A stretch of DNA of 53,376 nucleotides from an uncultured Lachnospiraceae bacterium (GTDB lineage: Bacteria; Bacillota; Clostridia; Lachnospirales; Lachnospiraceae), in the NCBI GenBank assembly GCA_910586605.1, contig CAJUJR010000009.1, positions 1 through 53,376 on the forward strand, read 5' to 3'. Below are positions 35,340 to 42,821 of this stretch, in pieces. Each line of letters opens with the position of its first letter. Positions within the stretch are counted from its first letter, which is position 1. The notes beneath the pieces were generated by a model. The model was not told where the DNA came from. It did not search any database and was given only the letters and a program-made list of their open reading frames with translations. The position numbers and the translations under genes were made by a program.

Positions 35340-36665
35340 CTATTCCTTTTCTACCATAACGCTCATATATGCTGGGCGTATTATCTTATCTGCACAGATT
35401 AATTCTTCAATCCGGTGTGCGCTCCATCCGACAACACGGGCAATTGCAAAAATCGCTGTATATAATTCTCTTGGAATCCCAAGCATATCATAGACAAAAC
35501 CACTGTAAAAATCGACATTGGGGCTTACCCCTTTGTATATACGGCGCTTCTTTGCGATAACCTGAGGGGCAATCTCTTCAATATTCTGGTATAATTCCAT
35601 ATCCTCCTGCATTCCCTTTTCCTCTGCCAAATTTTCAACGTACTTTTTAAATACCCTCTCTCTTGGGTCAGAAAGCGAATACACGGCATGTCCCATGCCA
35701 TAAATCAGTCCTTTCCTGTCAAAAGCTTCTTTATCCATTAATTTACTTAAATACGATGCGATTTCTTCCTTGTCGGAATAATCCTTTACATTTACACGAA
35801 TATCATCCATCATCTCCATCACCTTTATATTTGCCCCGCCATGCTTTGGTCCTTTTAAGGAAGACATTGCCGCCGCAATTGTAGAATATGTGTCGGAGCC
35901 AGAAGATGTTACTACTCTAGTCGTAAAAGTGGAGTTATTGCCGCCGCCATGTTCCATATGGAGAATTAACGCTGTATCTAAAACTTTTGCCTCCACCCGG
36001 GTATATTTCTGATTCGGGCGCAGAAGCATCAAAAGATTTTCGGCCGTTGATAGACTGGAATCTGGATGGTGGATATACATGCTATCCTGTTTTTCAAAAT
36101 GGTTATATGCATGGTATCCATAGATTGCCAGCAATGGGAACTCGCTGATTAACTGGATGCACTGCCTCAGGGAATTGCTAAGGCTTGTATCCTTCGCCCT
36201 CGTGTCATACGAGGCAAGCGTCAGGATACTTCTTGTCATAGAATTCATAATATCTTCACTTGGAGCTTTCATAATTACATCTCTTGTAAAATTTGTCGGC
36301 AATTTCCTGCACTTACCAATCAGCCCTGCAAATTCCGCTTCCTCTTCCTTTGAAGGCAATTCCCCCATAAGCAGCAGGTAAGCAATTTTTTCAAATCCCA
36401 GCTTGTCCTCCCCCAAATCCTGAATTAGCTTTTCCACACGGTAGCCTCTGTACCAGAGCTGCCCATCACATGACACCTTATGACCTCCAACAACGTGGGA
36501 AGAAATAATTTTGGAAATATTAGTAAGCCCTGTCAAGACACCATTCCCATTTTCATCACGCAGTCCAAGGTTAACCCCATATTCCGCATATAAACGGCTT
36601 GCAACGCTGTCATTTTTACGGCAGACCTGCTCCATCCGCTTTGTATAATCATTCATCTGTTTCAT
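35340..36665 (-). CDS. gltA: citrate (or 2-methylcitrate) synthase
   Basis: A 441-residue citrate synthase fold. Active-site motifs are HMEHGGGNNSTFTTR, GPKHGGAN and MGHAVYSLSDPRERVFKKY, which carry the catalytic His and Asp residues. The ATG at 36665 has AGAGGAT upstream; the longer frame adds 11 residues. It overlaps the end of the MarR gene by 17 bp, so the two are coupled. Oxaloacetate plus acetyl-CoA is the expected substrate pair; a methylcitrate role cannot be excluded. Confidence 0.92.
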   Translation of the reverse strand: MKQMNDYTKRMEQVCRKNDSVASRLYAEYGVNLGLRDENGNGVLTGLTNISKIISSHVVGGHKVSCDGQLWYRGYRVEKLIQDLGEDKLGFEKIAYLLLMGELPSKEEEAEFAGLIGKCRKLPTNFTRDVIMKAPSEDIMNSMTRSILTLASYDTRAKDTSLSNSLRQCIQLISEFPLLAIYGYHAYNHFEKQDSMYIHHPDSSLSTAENLLMLLRPNQKYTRVEAKVLDTALILHMEHGGGNNSTFTTRVVTSSGSDTYSTIAAAMSSLKGPKHGGANIKVMEMMDDIRVNVKDYSDKEEIASYLSKLMDKEAFDRKGLIYGMGHAVYSLSDPRERVFKKYVENLAEEKGMQEDMELYQNIEEIAPQVIAKKRRIYKGVSPNVDFYSGFVYDMLGIPRELYTAIFAIARVVGWSAHRIEELICADKIIRPAYMSVMVEKE

Positions 36666-37164
36666 TATTATCCTCTCCTTCCAATCCTTCAAGCTCACCG
36701 CCCATTACAGTATCTAACTGTTTCATTAACTGAAGAAGCTGGATTAAATTATCTTCCCCAAACTTACCAATCACTTTCTTATAGTATTCCCCAAGGGAAG
36801 CCTCATGTTCACTTAAAAGCGATTCCCCAGACTCAGTAATCGTTACATATGTCCCTTCGCTCCCATCTCCATCATGCGACCATACCAACAACCCCCTGTC
36901 CTTTAAATTTCCAACCATTTTAGAAGTCTGGCGGATTGTAAGGTGCATACTCTCCGCTAAGTCCTTCAGATAAGTCCTGCCAGAATAAATTGCAGAATCC
37001 TTGCTAATTTCTGATATATTCTGCAACGCAATATACTCTGGCACACTGAGCTTCTGAAAAAGCTGCTTCATCTGGTTCCTGTTAAAAAGGTATCTCTGAT
37101 AAGTCAGTTCATTAGAAAGCTTTGTAATATCTAATTTTTTCTTCTCTGTTATATTTTCTTGCAT
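36649..37164 (-). CDS. MarR-family transcriptional regulator
   Basis: A 171-residue winged-helix regulator. The HTH core includes YLKDLAESMHLTIRQTSKMVGNLKDRG and the wing SHDGDGSEGTYVTITESG. It is read just before citrate synthase, with an overlap, and likely regulates that operon. A CIRCE-like heat-shock operator and a promoter lie upstream. The ligand is unknown. The ATG has a GGGGGA site. Confidence 0.88.
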   Translation of the reverse strand: MQENITEKKKLDITKLSNELTYQRYLFNRNQMKQLFQKLSVPEYIALQNISEISKDSAIYSGRTYLKDLAESMHLTIRQTSKMVGNLKDRGLLVWSHDGDGSEGTYVTITESGESLLSEHEASLGEYYKKVIGKFGEDNLIQLLQLMKQLDTVMGGELEGLEGEDNNETDE

Positions 37165-37274
37165 AAAAATCCCCCTTTCAAATTATCACAAGACTATAGT
37201 ACTAAATACTTTTTTCTGCACACATTCCTTCTGCCAATTTATTAAGATACTGTTAAAACTATCTTACAATTTTG

Positions 37275-37301
37275 TTAGCACACTCTCCATAAGAGTGCTA
37301 A
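37275..37301 (-). promoter_or_regulatory. CIRCE-like operator (HrcA site) upstream of MarR-gltA
   Basis: TTAGCACAC, nine bases, then GAGTGCTAA. The CIRCE consensus is TTAGCACTC-N9-GAGTGCTAA, so only one base differs. No heat-shock chaperone gene is nearby. The first gene downstream on the minus strand is MarR. The rest of the 336-bp spacer holds repeat copy 3, a promoter and a terminator. Confidence 0.75.
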
Positions 37302-37318
37302 TCCCGCCGCAAAAAAGG

Positions 37319-37375
37319 GGAATGCATATCGTAAGGAACTAAACATTCCTGGAATGAATTTTCAAACACGCCCTA
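37319..37375. repeat. dispersed repeat, copy 3
   Basis: Reads on the minus strand AGGGCGTGTTTGAAAATTCA, followed by TTCCAGGAA and, after a few bases, AGTTCCTTAC and ATGCATTCC. It aligns over about 55 bases with copy 4 at 52341-52394. Confidence 0.75.
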
Positions 37376-37381
37376 ATCTCT

Positions 37382-37410
37382 ATTATAATAAATAAGACAA
37401 TAGATGTAAA
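37382..37410 (-). promoter_or_regulatory. promoter of the MarR-gltA operon
   Basis: On the minus strand TTTACA (37405-37410), a 17-bp spacer and TATAAT (37382-37387). The leader would cross repeat copy 3 and the CIRCE-like site before MarR. Confidence 0.65.
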
Positions 37411-37420
37411 GAATGTGGCC

Positions 37421-37461
37421 AAAAGAAAAGAAGGCAAAACAGTGGAAAATGTTTCGCCTTC
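37421..37461 (-). terminator. rho-independent terminator of the thioesterase operon
   Basis: An 11-bp stem (37430-37440 with 37451-37461, one G-U) and a T-rich run TTTTCTTTT on the minus strand. It ends the J-domain/thioesterase transcript. Confidence 0.8.
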
Positions 37462-37500
37462 TTCTTCCAGGCTGCCTCAAACGAATACCATGGCAATCCT

Positions 37501-37887
37501 TTAACCAAGTTTACTATCTGCTTTTTCCTGAAACTTGTTATTCACAATGATAAAACGTTCATGAATACCTTCCCCTATCAATCCTGTCTCATCATATGCT
37601 TCCACTTTAAAGGTGAGTTTCCTTCCCTCCACGCTCTCTAGTTCCGACTGGCAGGTAATTTTCATGCCAACCGGAGACGCTGCTACATGTTTTACATTCA
37701 TGAAAGTCCCAACACTACCCGAACCTGCTTCCAGCTCTGAAGCTACGCTTTTATAAGCTGTTTCCTCCATCAGCGCAATCATTGCAGGAGTTGCATAGAC
37801 TTCCAACTCCCCACTCCCCATAGCTTTTGCCGTATTTTCCTTTGTTACTATACTTTCAAGCTTTCCCTTGATTCCTTTTTCCAACAT
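37501..37887 (-). CDS. hot-dog fold thioesterase (FlK-like)
   Basis: A 128-residue hot-dog thioesterase. The pattern MIALMEETAYKSV, SVGTFMNVKHVAASPVG and the C-terminal GEGIHERFIIVN match the fluoroacetyl-CoA-thioesterase-like family. Members hydrolyse acyl-CoA; the substrate here is unknown. It is separated by 3 bp from the 77-residue gene upstream. Confidence 0.85.
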   Translation of the reverse strand: MLEKGIKGKLESIVTKENTAKAMGSGELEVYATPAMIALMEETAYKSVASELEAGSGSVGTFMNVKHVAASPVGMKITCQSELESVEGRKLTFKVEAYDETGLIGEGIHERFIIVNNKFQEKADSKLG

Positions 37888-37890
37888 TGT

Positions 37891-38124
37891 TTATTCCTCC
37901 TCAAATGTAACAATGACATAAAAACCACGTTCTGTATGTTTTACTTCCTTTACAGTCCCTTCCCTTGCTTTCAGCCTTTGGTTTACTTTATAACAGCCAG
38001 ACATTGCAACAGCCGGCTCAATAATATACGAATAATTTAGCGCTGTTTTCTTTTCACTGATTTTTACCGTATCACCAGCCGACACAAGCCCTGGCCGTTC
38101 CATTTTAAATGTCATCTCCCGCAT
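37891..38124 (-). CDS. small conserved protein of unknown function (77 residues)
   Basis: A 77-residue soluble protein beginning MREMTFKMERPGLVSAGDTV. It looks beta-rich, with no transmembrane segment and no recognised motif. The gene stops 3 bp before the thioesterase, so the two are probably co-translated and may act together. A role linked to acyl-CoA binding is possible but unproven. Confidence 0.55.
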   Translation of the reverse strand: MREMTFKMERPGLVSAGDTVKISEKKTALNYSYIIEPAVAMSGCYKVNQRLKAREGTVKEVKHTERGFYVIVTFEEE

Positions 38125-38161
38125 AGTTAAAACCTCATTCTAAATAACATAAAATTAAACA

Positions 38162-38824
38162 TCAGCAGCAAAATGTCCCATATCCCCCATTGCAATAATA
38201 ACTGCCGCCGCAACATAAATTACACAATACACCAGTATAACAGAACTGTGCACAACAGTCCCCCGCATCCATCTGGTTCATCCGATATGGGTTCTGCATC
38301 TCCTGATACCAGTTCCCTCCAGACTCTAATTGTGCTACAAGCTCCCGGTACTGCGCATTCCCAGGATCTAAAAGGACTGCTGTCTTTGCATGTTCCAAGG
38401 CCATAATATTATTCCCCATACCAGCATTTGCAACTGCACTAAAATAATACCACATATCAGTCCTGTCTTCCACCTGCTTCAGTACATTATTTGCTTCTTT
38501 AAAATATCCCTTTTGGATATAGTTTCCTGCAGCCATCAGATGCATATGATACACATCTGAATCCGGCTCATCGTAAAATTGGCGGCTGGAAAAATCACCA
38601 AAGCCAGAGCCCCATTTTCCCTGCCCTCCTACAGTTTCCCGCTCATTCATAATATTCTGATATGCCTGCTGGATTTCTTTAAACTTTTCCTCTGCCTCTT
38701 TTTTATCAGGATTGTTAATATTGGCATCCGGATGATATTTACGGCTAAGTACGCGGTACGCCCTCTTGACTTCTTCATCAGAAGCTGTCGGGGACACCTC
38801 TAAGACTTTATACGGATTTGCCAT
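38162..38824 (-). CDS. J-domain co-chaperone with cysteine-rich tail
   Basis: A 220-residue DnaJ-like protein. The N-terminal J domain has the HPD motif (RKYHPDANI) needed to stimulate DnaK. A Glu/Lys-rich linker, a tetratricopeptide-like stretch (AAGNYIQKGYFKEANNVLKQ) and a Cys-rich end (CCAQFCYTGVLCNLCCGG, then FCC) follow. The ATG at 38824 has AGGAGG upstream; the longer frame adds 37 unrelated residues. It overlaps the DUF5685 gene by 17 bp. The client is unknown, though the DUF5685 partner suggests one. Confidence 0.85.
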   Translation of the reverse strand: MANPYKVLEVSPTASDEEVKRAYRVLSRKYHPDANINNPDKKEAEEKFKEIQQAYQNIMNERETVGGQGKWGSGFGDFSSRQFYDEPDSDVYHMHLMAAGNYIQKGYFKEANNVLKQVEDRTDMWYYFSAVANAGMGNNIMALEHAKTAVLLDPGNAQYRELVAQLESGGNWYQEMQNPYRMNQMDAGDCCAQFCYTGVLCNLCCGGSYYCNGGYGTFCC

Positions 38825-39677
38825 TTCTGTCCTCCTGTTTCTCTCCCTCTTTTTCCCCTTTCTTTCTCCGTTTCCCAATTTGGAAAAATTTTCCCCAAAC
38901 ACCTGCATACAAAATATTACGCAATAAATCTGCATCCTCTACAATGGGAAGCTTTTCAAATTCCCTGCTGGCCTCCGCCATCATCATCTTTAAAAGGCCA
39001 TGCACCCACTTTTCAAAGTCTTCCCGCTGCCCACAGGCCAGAAAAGGATTATAACAACCTTTTTCCCTGTCCCGCTCCAAATCATCATAAGCATCCAGCA
39101 GATAAATAAATTTCCCAAGAAAAAAACCAATCCTATGCAGGGAAGTTTCCCACTGCCTGCCATAATTAAAAAGTTCTGCGCAAATATTGCCAAAACAACC
39201 TGCTGTCTCATCTAAATTCCGGCTGTTTTCCTCCTCATACAATGAGAGTTCTTCTAAATATCCCTGTATCCGCAGCGCTTTCTGCGGGTACTTTTTACAG
39301 ACCCTTTTTCCAGATAAAAACAAAAGCTTTCCATAAACAGAATGCAATAAATCATGTTCATCCCGCCAATCATCCATGCATTTATAATATGTCAAAAGTA
39401 TATTCATATCCGCGGCGTATTCCAGATATTGATTTTGTATCACCAGCCTCTTCCTGCCTGGATGCAATATACAGCGGTGCATATTTTTCTGGCTTTCCGG
39501 CTCATAAAGCGAAGTCAGCAAAAGCCCCAAAAAAGCCATATCATAGTTCAGGGAAAGACGCCCTAAAAAATGATACTGCTTCTTTAATGCGAGGCATAAA
39601 CCACAATAATATCCCTGATAGGCTTCTAATTCCCTTATTTTAAGTTCCTTCTGATCTGGCAGTACATATCCAAACAT
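38808..39677 (-). CDS. DUF5685 protein
   Basis: A 289-residue soluble protein. The N-terminal FGYVLPDQKELKIRELE and YQGYYCGLCLALKKQYHF with a CxxC-like Cys pair, and the later FLLDAYDDLERD-type acidic motif (here YLLDAYDDLERDREKGCYNP), fit DUF5685. These proteins are regularly next to a J-domain gene. Acidic repeats DAYDDLERD could bind a metal, reminiscent of all-alpha prenyl-type enzymes, but this is inference. It overlaps the J-domain gene and follows the zinc-ribbon gene by 9 bp. Confidence 0.75.
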   Translation of the reverse strand: MFGYVLPDQKELKIRELEAYQGYYCGLCLALKKQYHFLGRLSLNYDMAFLGLLLTSLYEPESQKNMHRCILHPGRKRLVIQNQYLEYAADMNILLTYYKCMDDWRDEHDLLHSVYGKLLFLSGKRVCKKYPQKALRIQGYLEELSLYEEENSRNLDETAGCFGNICAELFNYGRQWETSLHRIGFFLGKFIYLLDAYDDLERDREKGCYNPFLACGQREDFEKWVHGLLKMMMAEASREFEKLPIVEDADLLRNILYAGVWGKFFQIGKRRKKGEKEGEKQEDRNGKSV

Positions 39678-39686
39678 ACGGATTCC

Positions 39687-40094
39687 TCAGCTTTTCCGAA
39701 TAAACTCTGTCCGGCATTTTGGACAGGTAATCGCAATTTTTCCCTTTCCTTTAGGGACACGGATCGACTGCTTACAAGAAGGGCATTTATAAATACGGTG
39801 TGTCCGCCTTTGCTCCAAATGGCTTTTCTTCCTTGCAAAGAAAAAACGTACTTTATTAAAATACTTCATAAAACGTTCATTTTCTGCATAACGCCTATAA
39901 TGGTTTTTTGAAAAAATCCGAAAATAAGCATACAGAAGCAGTAAAAGGCCTGCCGTGCTTAATCCTGACCGAATATGGACTACAGGAATAAACAACTCAG
40001 CCACCATCAGGATTAACGCAAGTATTACAAGGAAGTTGCTAAATTGATCTACCCCATACCGCCCCTGCATAAATCTTGCCAAACGTTCCCGCAT
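39687..40094 (-). CDS. two-helix membrane protein with a zinc ribbon
   Basis: A 135-residue protein. Hydrophobic segments at about 20-40 and 44-62, a basic middle, and a C-terminal zinc ribbon with CPSCKQSIRVPKGKGKIAI then CPKC (two CxxC pairs). The ribbon may bind metal or RNA/DNA. It heads the DUF5685/J-domain cluster. I do not assign a more exact function. Confidence 0.75.
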   Translation of the reverse strand: MRERLARFMQGRYGVDQFSNFLVILALILMVAELFIPVVHIRSGLSTAGLLLLLYAYFRIFSKNHYRRYAENERFMKYFNKVRFFFARKKSHLEQRRTHRIYKCPSCKQSIRVPKGKGKIAITCPKCRTEFIRKS

Positions 40095-40253
40095 AACCTC
40101 AGTCCTTTCAAAGTGCTGCCCGATATTTTATCCATTGCTCCTTCTATTATTTTAAATGCATTCTGCCAAAATACAATTATCTAAATAGGAATAATTCTAA
40201 TATTTTTATAAACTATTACTAAGTCAGTTCGACATATCTATTTACTACACCCT

Positions 40254-40718
40254 TTAAAAACACTTTAAACCTTTCAATGCAGCTTTCGCCCTATGCCGCT
40301 TTTCCTTTTCCTGGCTTAATATCTTTTCTGTATCCTCCTTCAATTTTTCCAAAATATCAAGGCACTCTATTGCATCTTCCTCTGTAACCACAACAAAATT
40401 ATCTCCTGGATACCTAGCGTCAAAATAAAAATCCCCGAGCCATTTACAGTCCCTGGAAGCAATCGAAAGCTGGTACTTTGAAGAAATCTTATTATATAAC
40501 GGCCTTAAATTATGCGTACGGAGCAAATGCATCATTTCATCACTGCCTTCCTCCACAAAGCAAACCTCTATCACTGCTTTCAAGAACTTTTCAGCAGACT
40601 GGGCGCACAAAGATGCCGTGCCATTATAATTTCCAATTTCACTGCTAGTTTTCATGCTACCCTTAGCATAATAGTAATCATTCATGCCCATTCCATAATA
40701 TGAATTCAACTCTGCCAT
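40254..40718 (-). CDS. HEPN-domain protein, likely toxin of an MNT-HEPN pair
   Basis: A 154-residue HEPN-type helical protein. The SLCAQSAEKFLKAVIEVC helix and a late FDARYPGDNFV resemble HEPN domains. The strict Rx4-6H RNase motif is not clear to me, so nuclease activity is uncertain. The ATG at 40718 is chosen because it lies within the end of the MNT gene, giving a 13-bp overlap; longer frames add 14 residues. It is paired with the nucleotidyltransferase directly upstream. In known pairs the nucleotidyltransferase adds AMP to the HEPN protein and blocks it. Confidence 0.78.
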   Translation of the reverse strand: MAELNSYYGMGMNDYYYAKGSMKTSSEIGNYNGTASLCAQSAEKFLKAVIEVCFVEEGSDEMMHLLRTHNLRPLYNKISSKYQLSIASRDCKWLGDFYFDARYPGDNFVVVTEEDAIECLDILEKLKEDTEKILSQEKEKRHRAKAALKGLKCF

Positions 40719-41038
40719 AGCAATATCCCATCCCTTCTGATTTGCTGTACCAAAACACAATCCGAATGGCTAAACTGGCTCTCTGTATAAAAAACCAGAT
40801 CTGCTCCCATCTCCTCAAACATTGAGCATAATTCGCCCCGTTTTTCCCTGCTAATGGCACATTCTGTCAACGCTAATATATCAAAATCACTTTGTGCCTT
40901 CTGCTCCATCCGGGCATAACTCCCAAAGAGAACTACTTTTTTTATATCTGGCAGTTCCAGCAAAACTTCTACAAATTTTCCTAAAAGCTCCTTTTGCCCC
41001 TTACTATATGGCAAAAGGCCTACATTTGACTGTCCCAT
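40706..41038 (-). CDS. minimal nucleotidyltransferase (MNT), likely antitoxin
   Basis: A 110-residue MNT-domain protein. The catalytic motif GSYARMEQKAQSDFDILAL gives the GSxAR and DxD residues (39-43 and 51-53). It overlaps the HEPN gene and would act as adenylylating antitoxin in a type VII toxin-antitoxin pair. It begins 12 bp after pncB, so it looks co-transcribed with NAD salvage. Confidence 0.8.
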   Translation of the reverse strand: MGQSNVGLLPYSKGQKELLGKFVEVLLELPDIKKVVLFGSYARMEQKAQSDFDILALTECAISREKRGELCSMFEEMGADLVFYTESQFSHSDCVLVQQIRRDGILLWQS

Positions 41039-41050
41039 AACTGCTTATTC

Positions 41051-42502
41051 CTATTCTTTTGCCTGTTTTAACAGTTCAGTTTTCATTTTATAATAAGCTG
41101 GCGTCATATCCAGGTAGTGTACATGGGGATTGACAAATCGCTGCTCTTCTTCCCAGATTTCCTCTTTTAACTGCCATCTGACATATTGCCTGATTTCTTC
41201 GGTGCCAACCCTCTCCTTTACAAGTTCCCCGCCTAAAAACACAGGTTCCAGTAATGGACGAAAAGTACAATTTTCAAAAAAACGTTTCTTCCATGGTTTC
41301 TTAGGATCAATATATCCTGCCATTTCCCCATCCTCCAACTTTTCTTCCCAGCAGGCAATTAAATCCGCAATCGCCTTATTATCCTTGTCATAGACACGGT
41401 ACAATGTCTTAAACCCAGGATTTGTTATTTTCTCCACATTTTCAGAAACCTTAATTCTAGGCACAAAAATGCCATTTTCCCAGACGGCGGCAATTTTATA
41501 CACTGCGCCAAAAACCGGCTCTGATTTGGAAGTAATCAACCGTTCCCCCACGCCAAAACTGTCAATACATGCCCCCTGTTCAATCAGGGACTGGATTGTA
41601 AATTCGTCCAGGCTGTTTGACGCTACTATCATACAATCTGTAAGCCCTGCTTCATCTAGCATCCTTCGTGCCTTTTTTGACAAATAAGCCAAGTCCCCAC
41701 TGTCCAGCCGGATTCCTTTCAGCCGTTTTCCCATTGGTTCTAAAACCTCTTTTGCCACACGGATAGCATTTGGGACGCCACTACGCAAGACATCATACGT
41801 ATCAACAAGTAGGACTGACGCATCTGGGTACATCCTTGCATACTTTTCAAAAGCCGTATACTCGTCCGAAAAATACATTACCCAGCTATGCGCCATCGTA
41901 CCGCTGACTGGTATATCAAAAAGCTGGCCTGCCAGGACAGTTGCCGTAGAAGCCGCCCCACCGATATAGGCCGCCCTTGCCCCATAAATTGCCGCATCCA
42001 TATTATGCGCCCTCCTGGCTCCAAAATCCGATACCAGCCTGCCCCCTGCGGCATTACAGATACGCCGTGCCTTTGTAGCAACTAAGGACTGGTGGTTAAT
42101 CTCCAGAAGGATTGCCGTTTCAATAAGCTGCGCATCAATAACTGGCGCAACAACAGTAATAACCGGTTCATTGGGGTACATCACTGTCCCCTCTTTCATC
42201 GCATATATATCTCCAGTAAAATGGAAATTCGCAAGATATTCCAGAAACTCTTCCCTGAAAAGATTTTGCCTCTGTAGATAAGCAATATCTTCCCTGGAAA
42301 AATGAAGATTCAATATATAGTCAATAATCTGTTCTAGCCCTGTGAAAATAGAATATCCTCCATTATCCGGGTTAGAACGGTAAAAAACATCAAAAACAAC
42401 CAATTCCTGCTCTTTTGCATTGGCAAAATAACCATTACTCATTGTAAGTTCATAGAAATCCATTACCATGGACAAGTTTCTTTCTTCATGCTGACGATTC
42501 AT
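41051..42502 (-). CDS. pncB: nicotinate phosphoribosyltransferase
   Basis: A 483-residue enzyme converting nicotinate, PRPP and ATP into nicotinate mononucleotide for NAD salvage. Features are MVMDFYELTMSNGYF at the N-terminus, GARRAHNMDAAIYGARAAYIGG, MAHSWVMYF, and the RLDSGDLAYLSKKARRMLDEAGL motif. The length fits the long PncB class. The start has a GGAGGA site. tRNA-Gly genes lie just upstream, and MNT-HEPN lies just downstream. Confidence 0.95.
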   Translation of the reverse strand: MNRQHEERNLSMVMDFYELTMSNGYFANAKEQELVVFDVFYRSNPDNGGYSIFTGLEQIIDYILNLHFSREDIAYLQRQNLFREEFLEYLANFHFTGDIYAMKEGTVMYPNEPVITVVAPVIDAQLIETAILLEINHQSLVATKARRICNAAGGRLVSDFGARRAHNMDAAIYGARAAYIGGAASTATVLAGQLFDIPVSGTMAHSWVMYFSDEYTAFEKYARMYPDASVLLVDTYDVLRSGVPNAIRVAKEVLEPMGKRLKGIRLDSGDLAYLSKKARRMLDEAGLTDCMIVASNSLDEFTIQSLIEQGACIDSFGVGERLITSKSEPVFGAVYKIAAVWENGIFVPRIKVSENVEKITNPGFKTLYRVYDKDNKAIADLIACWEEKLEDGEMAGYIDPKKPWKKRFFENCTFRPLLEPVFLGGELVKERVGTEEIRQYVRWQLKEEIWEEEQRFVNPHVHYLDMTPAYYKMKTELLKQAKE

Positions 42503-42540
42503 CCTAAGCTTCCTCCAGACTATTTATTAAAAATAAAAAA

Positions 42541-42612
42541 AGCACGAGACGGGATTCGAACCCGCGACCCTCGCCTTGGCAAGGCGATACTCCACCACTG
42601 AGCCACTCGTGC
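42541..42612 (-). tRNA. tRNA-Gly (anticodon GCC), copy 1
   Basis: A 72-base tRNA on the minus strand. The acceptor stem GCACGAG/CTCGTGC, a D-arm with GGCTCAGTGGTGG, an anticodon loop TTGCCAA with GCC at 34-36, and the T-arm GGGTTCGAATCCC are clear. CCA is not encoded. The sequence is identical to copy 2. A T-run after it may end the transcript. Confidence 0.96.
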
Positions 42613-42663
42613 AAATTTCTTTGTCTAAGACAAAGCCAATATGTAATTGTCTGGGAAAACCCA

Positions 42664-42735
42664 AGCACGAGACGGGATTCGAACCCGCGACCCTCGCCTT
42701 GGCAAGGCGATACTCCACCACTGAGCCACTCGTGC
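42664..42735 (-). tRNA. tRNA-Gly (anticodon GCC), copy 2
   Basis: The same 72-base sequence as copy 1, separated by 51 bases. The promoter at 42769-42797 lies upstream of it and should drive both copies. The spacer contains a small TTTGTC/GACAAA hairpin. Confidence 0.96.
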
Positions 42736-42768
42736 ATCATCGTGTTCTATCTCCTGAACACAATGAGT

Positions 42769-42797
42769 ATTTTACATGAATTGACAGCAATTGTCAA
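42769..42797 (-). promoter_or_regulatory. promoter of the tandem tRNA-Gly genes
   Basis: On the minus strand TTGACA (42792-42797), a 17-bp spacer and TAAAAT (42769-42774). The -35 box is one arm of a TTGACA-N5-TGTCAA inverted repeat (42781-42797), which also gives a divergent TTGACA. Confidence 0.75.
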
Positions 42798-42821
42798 CCA
42801 CTTTTTTTTATTTTTTTATAA

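Noticed and set aside
37891..38124. Toxin-antitoxin reading of the 77-residue protein and thioesterase
   Set aside because: The thioesterase fold is clear and neither protein shows toxin or DNA-binding motifs.
42504..42740. Tandem near-identical 78-residue ORF repeats
   Set aside because: They are translations of the two tRNA-Gly genes, not protein repeats.
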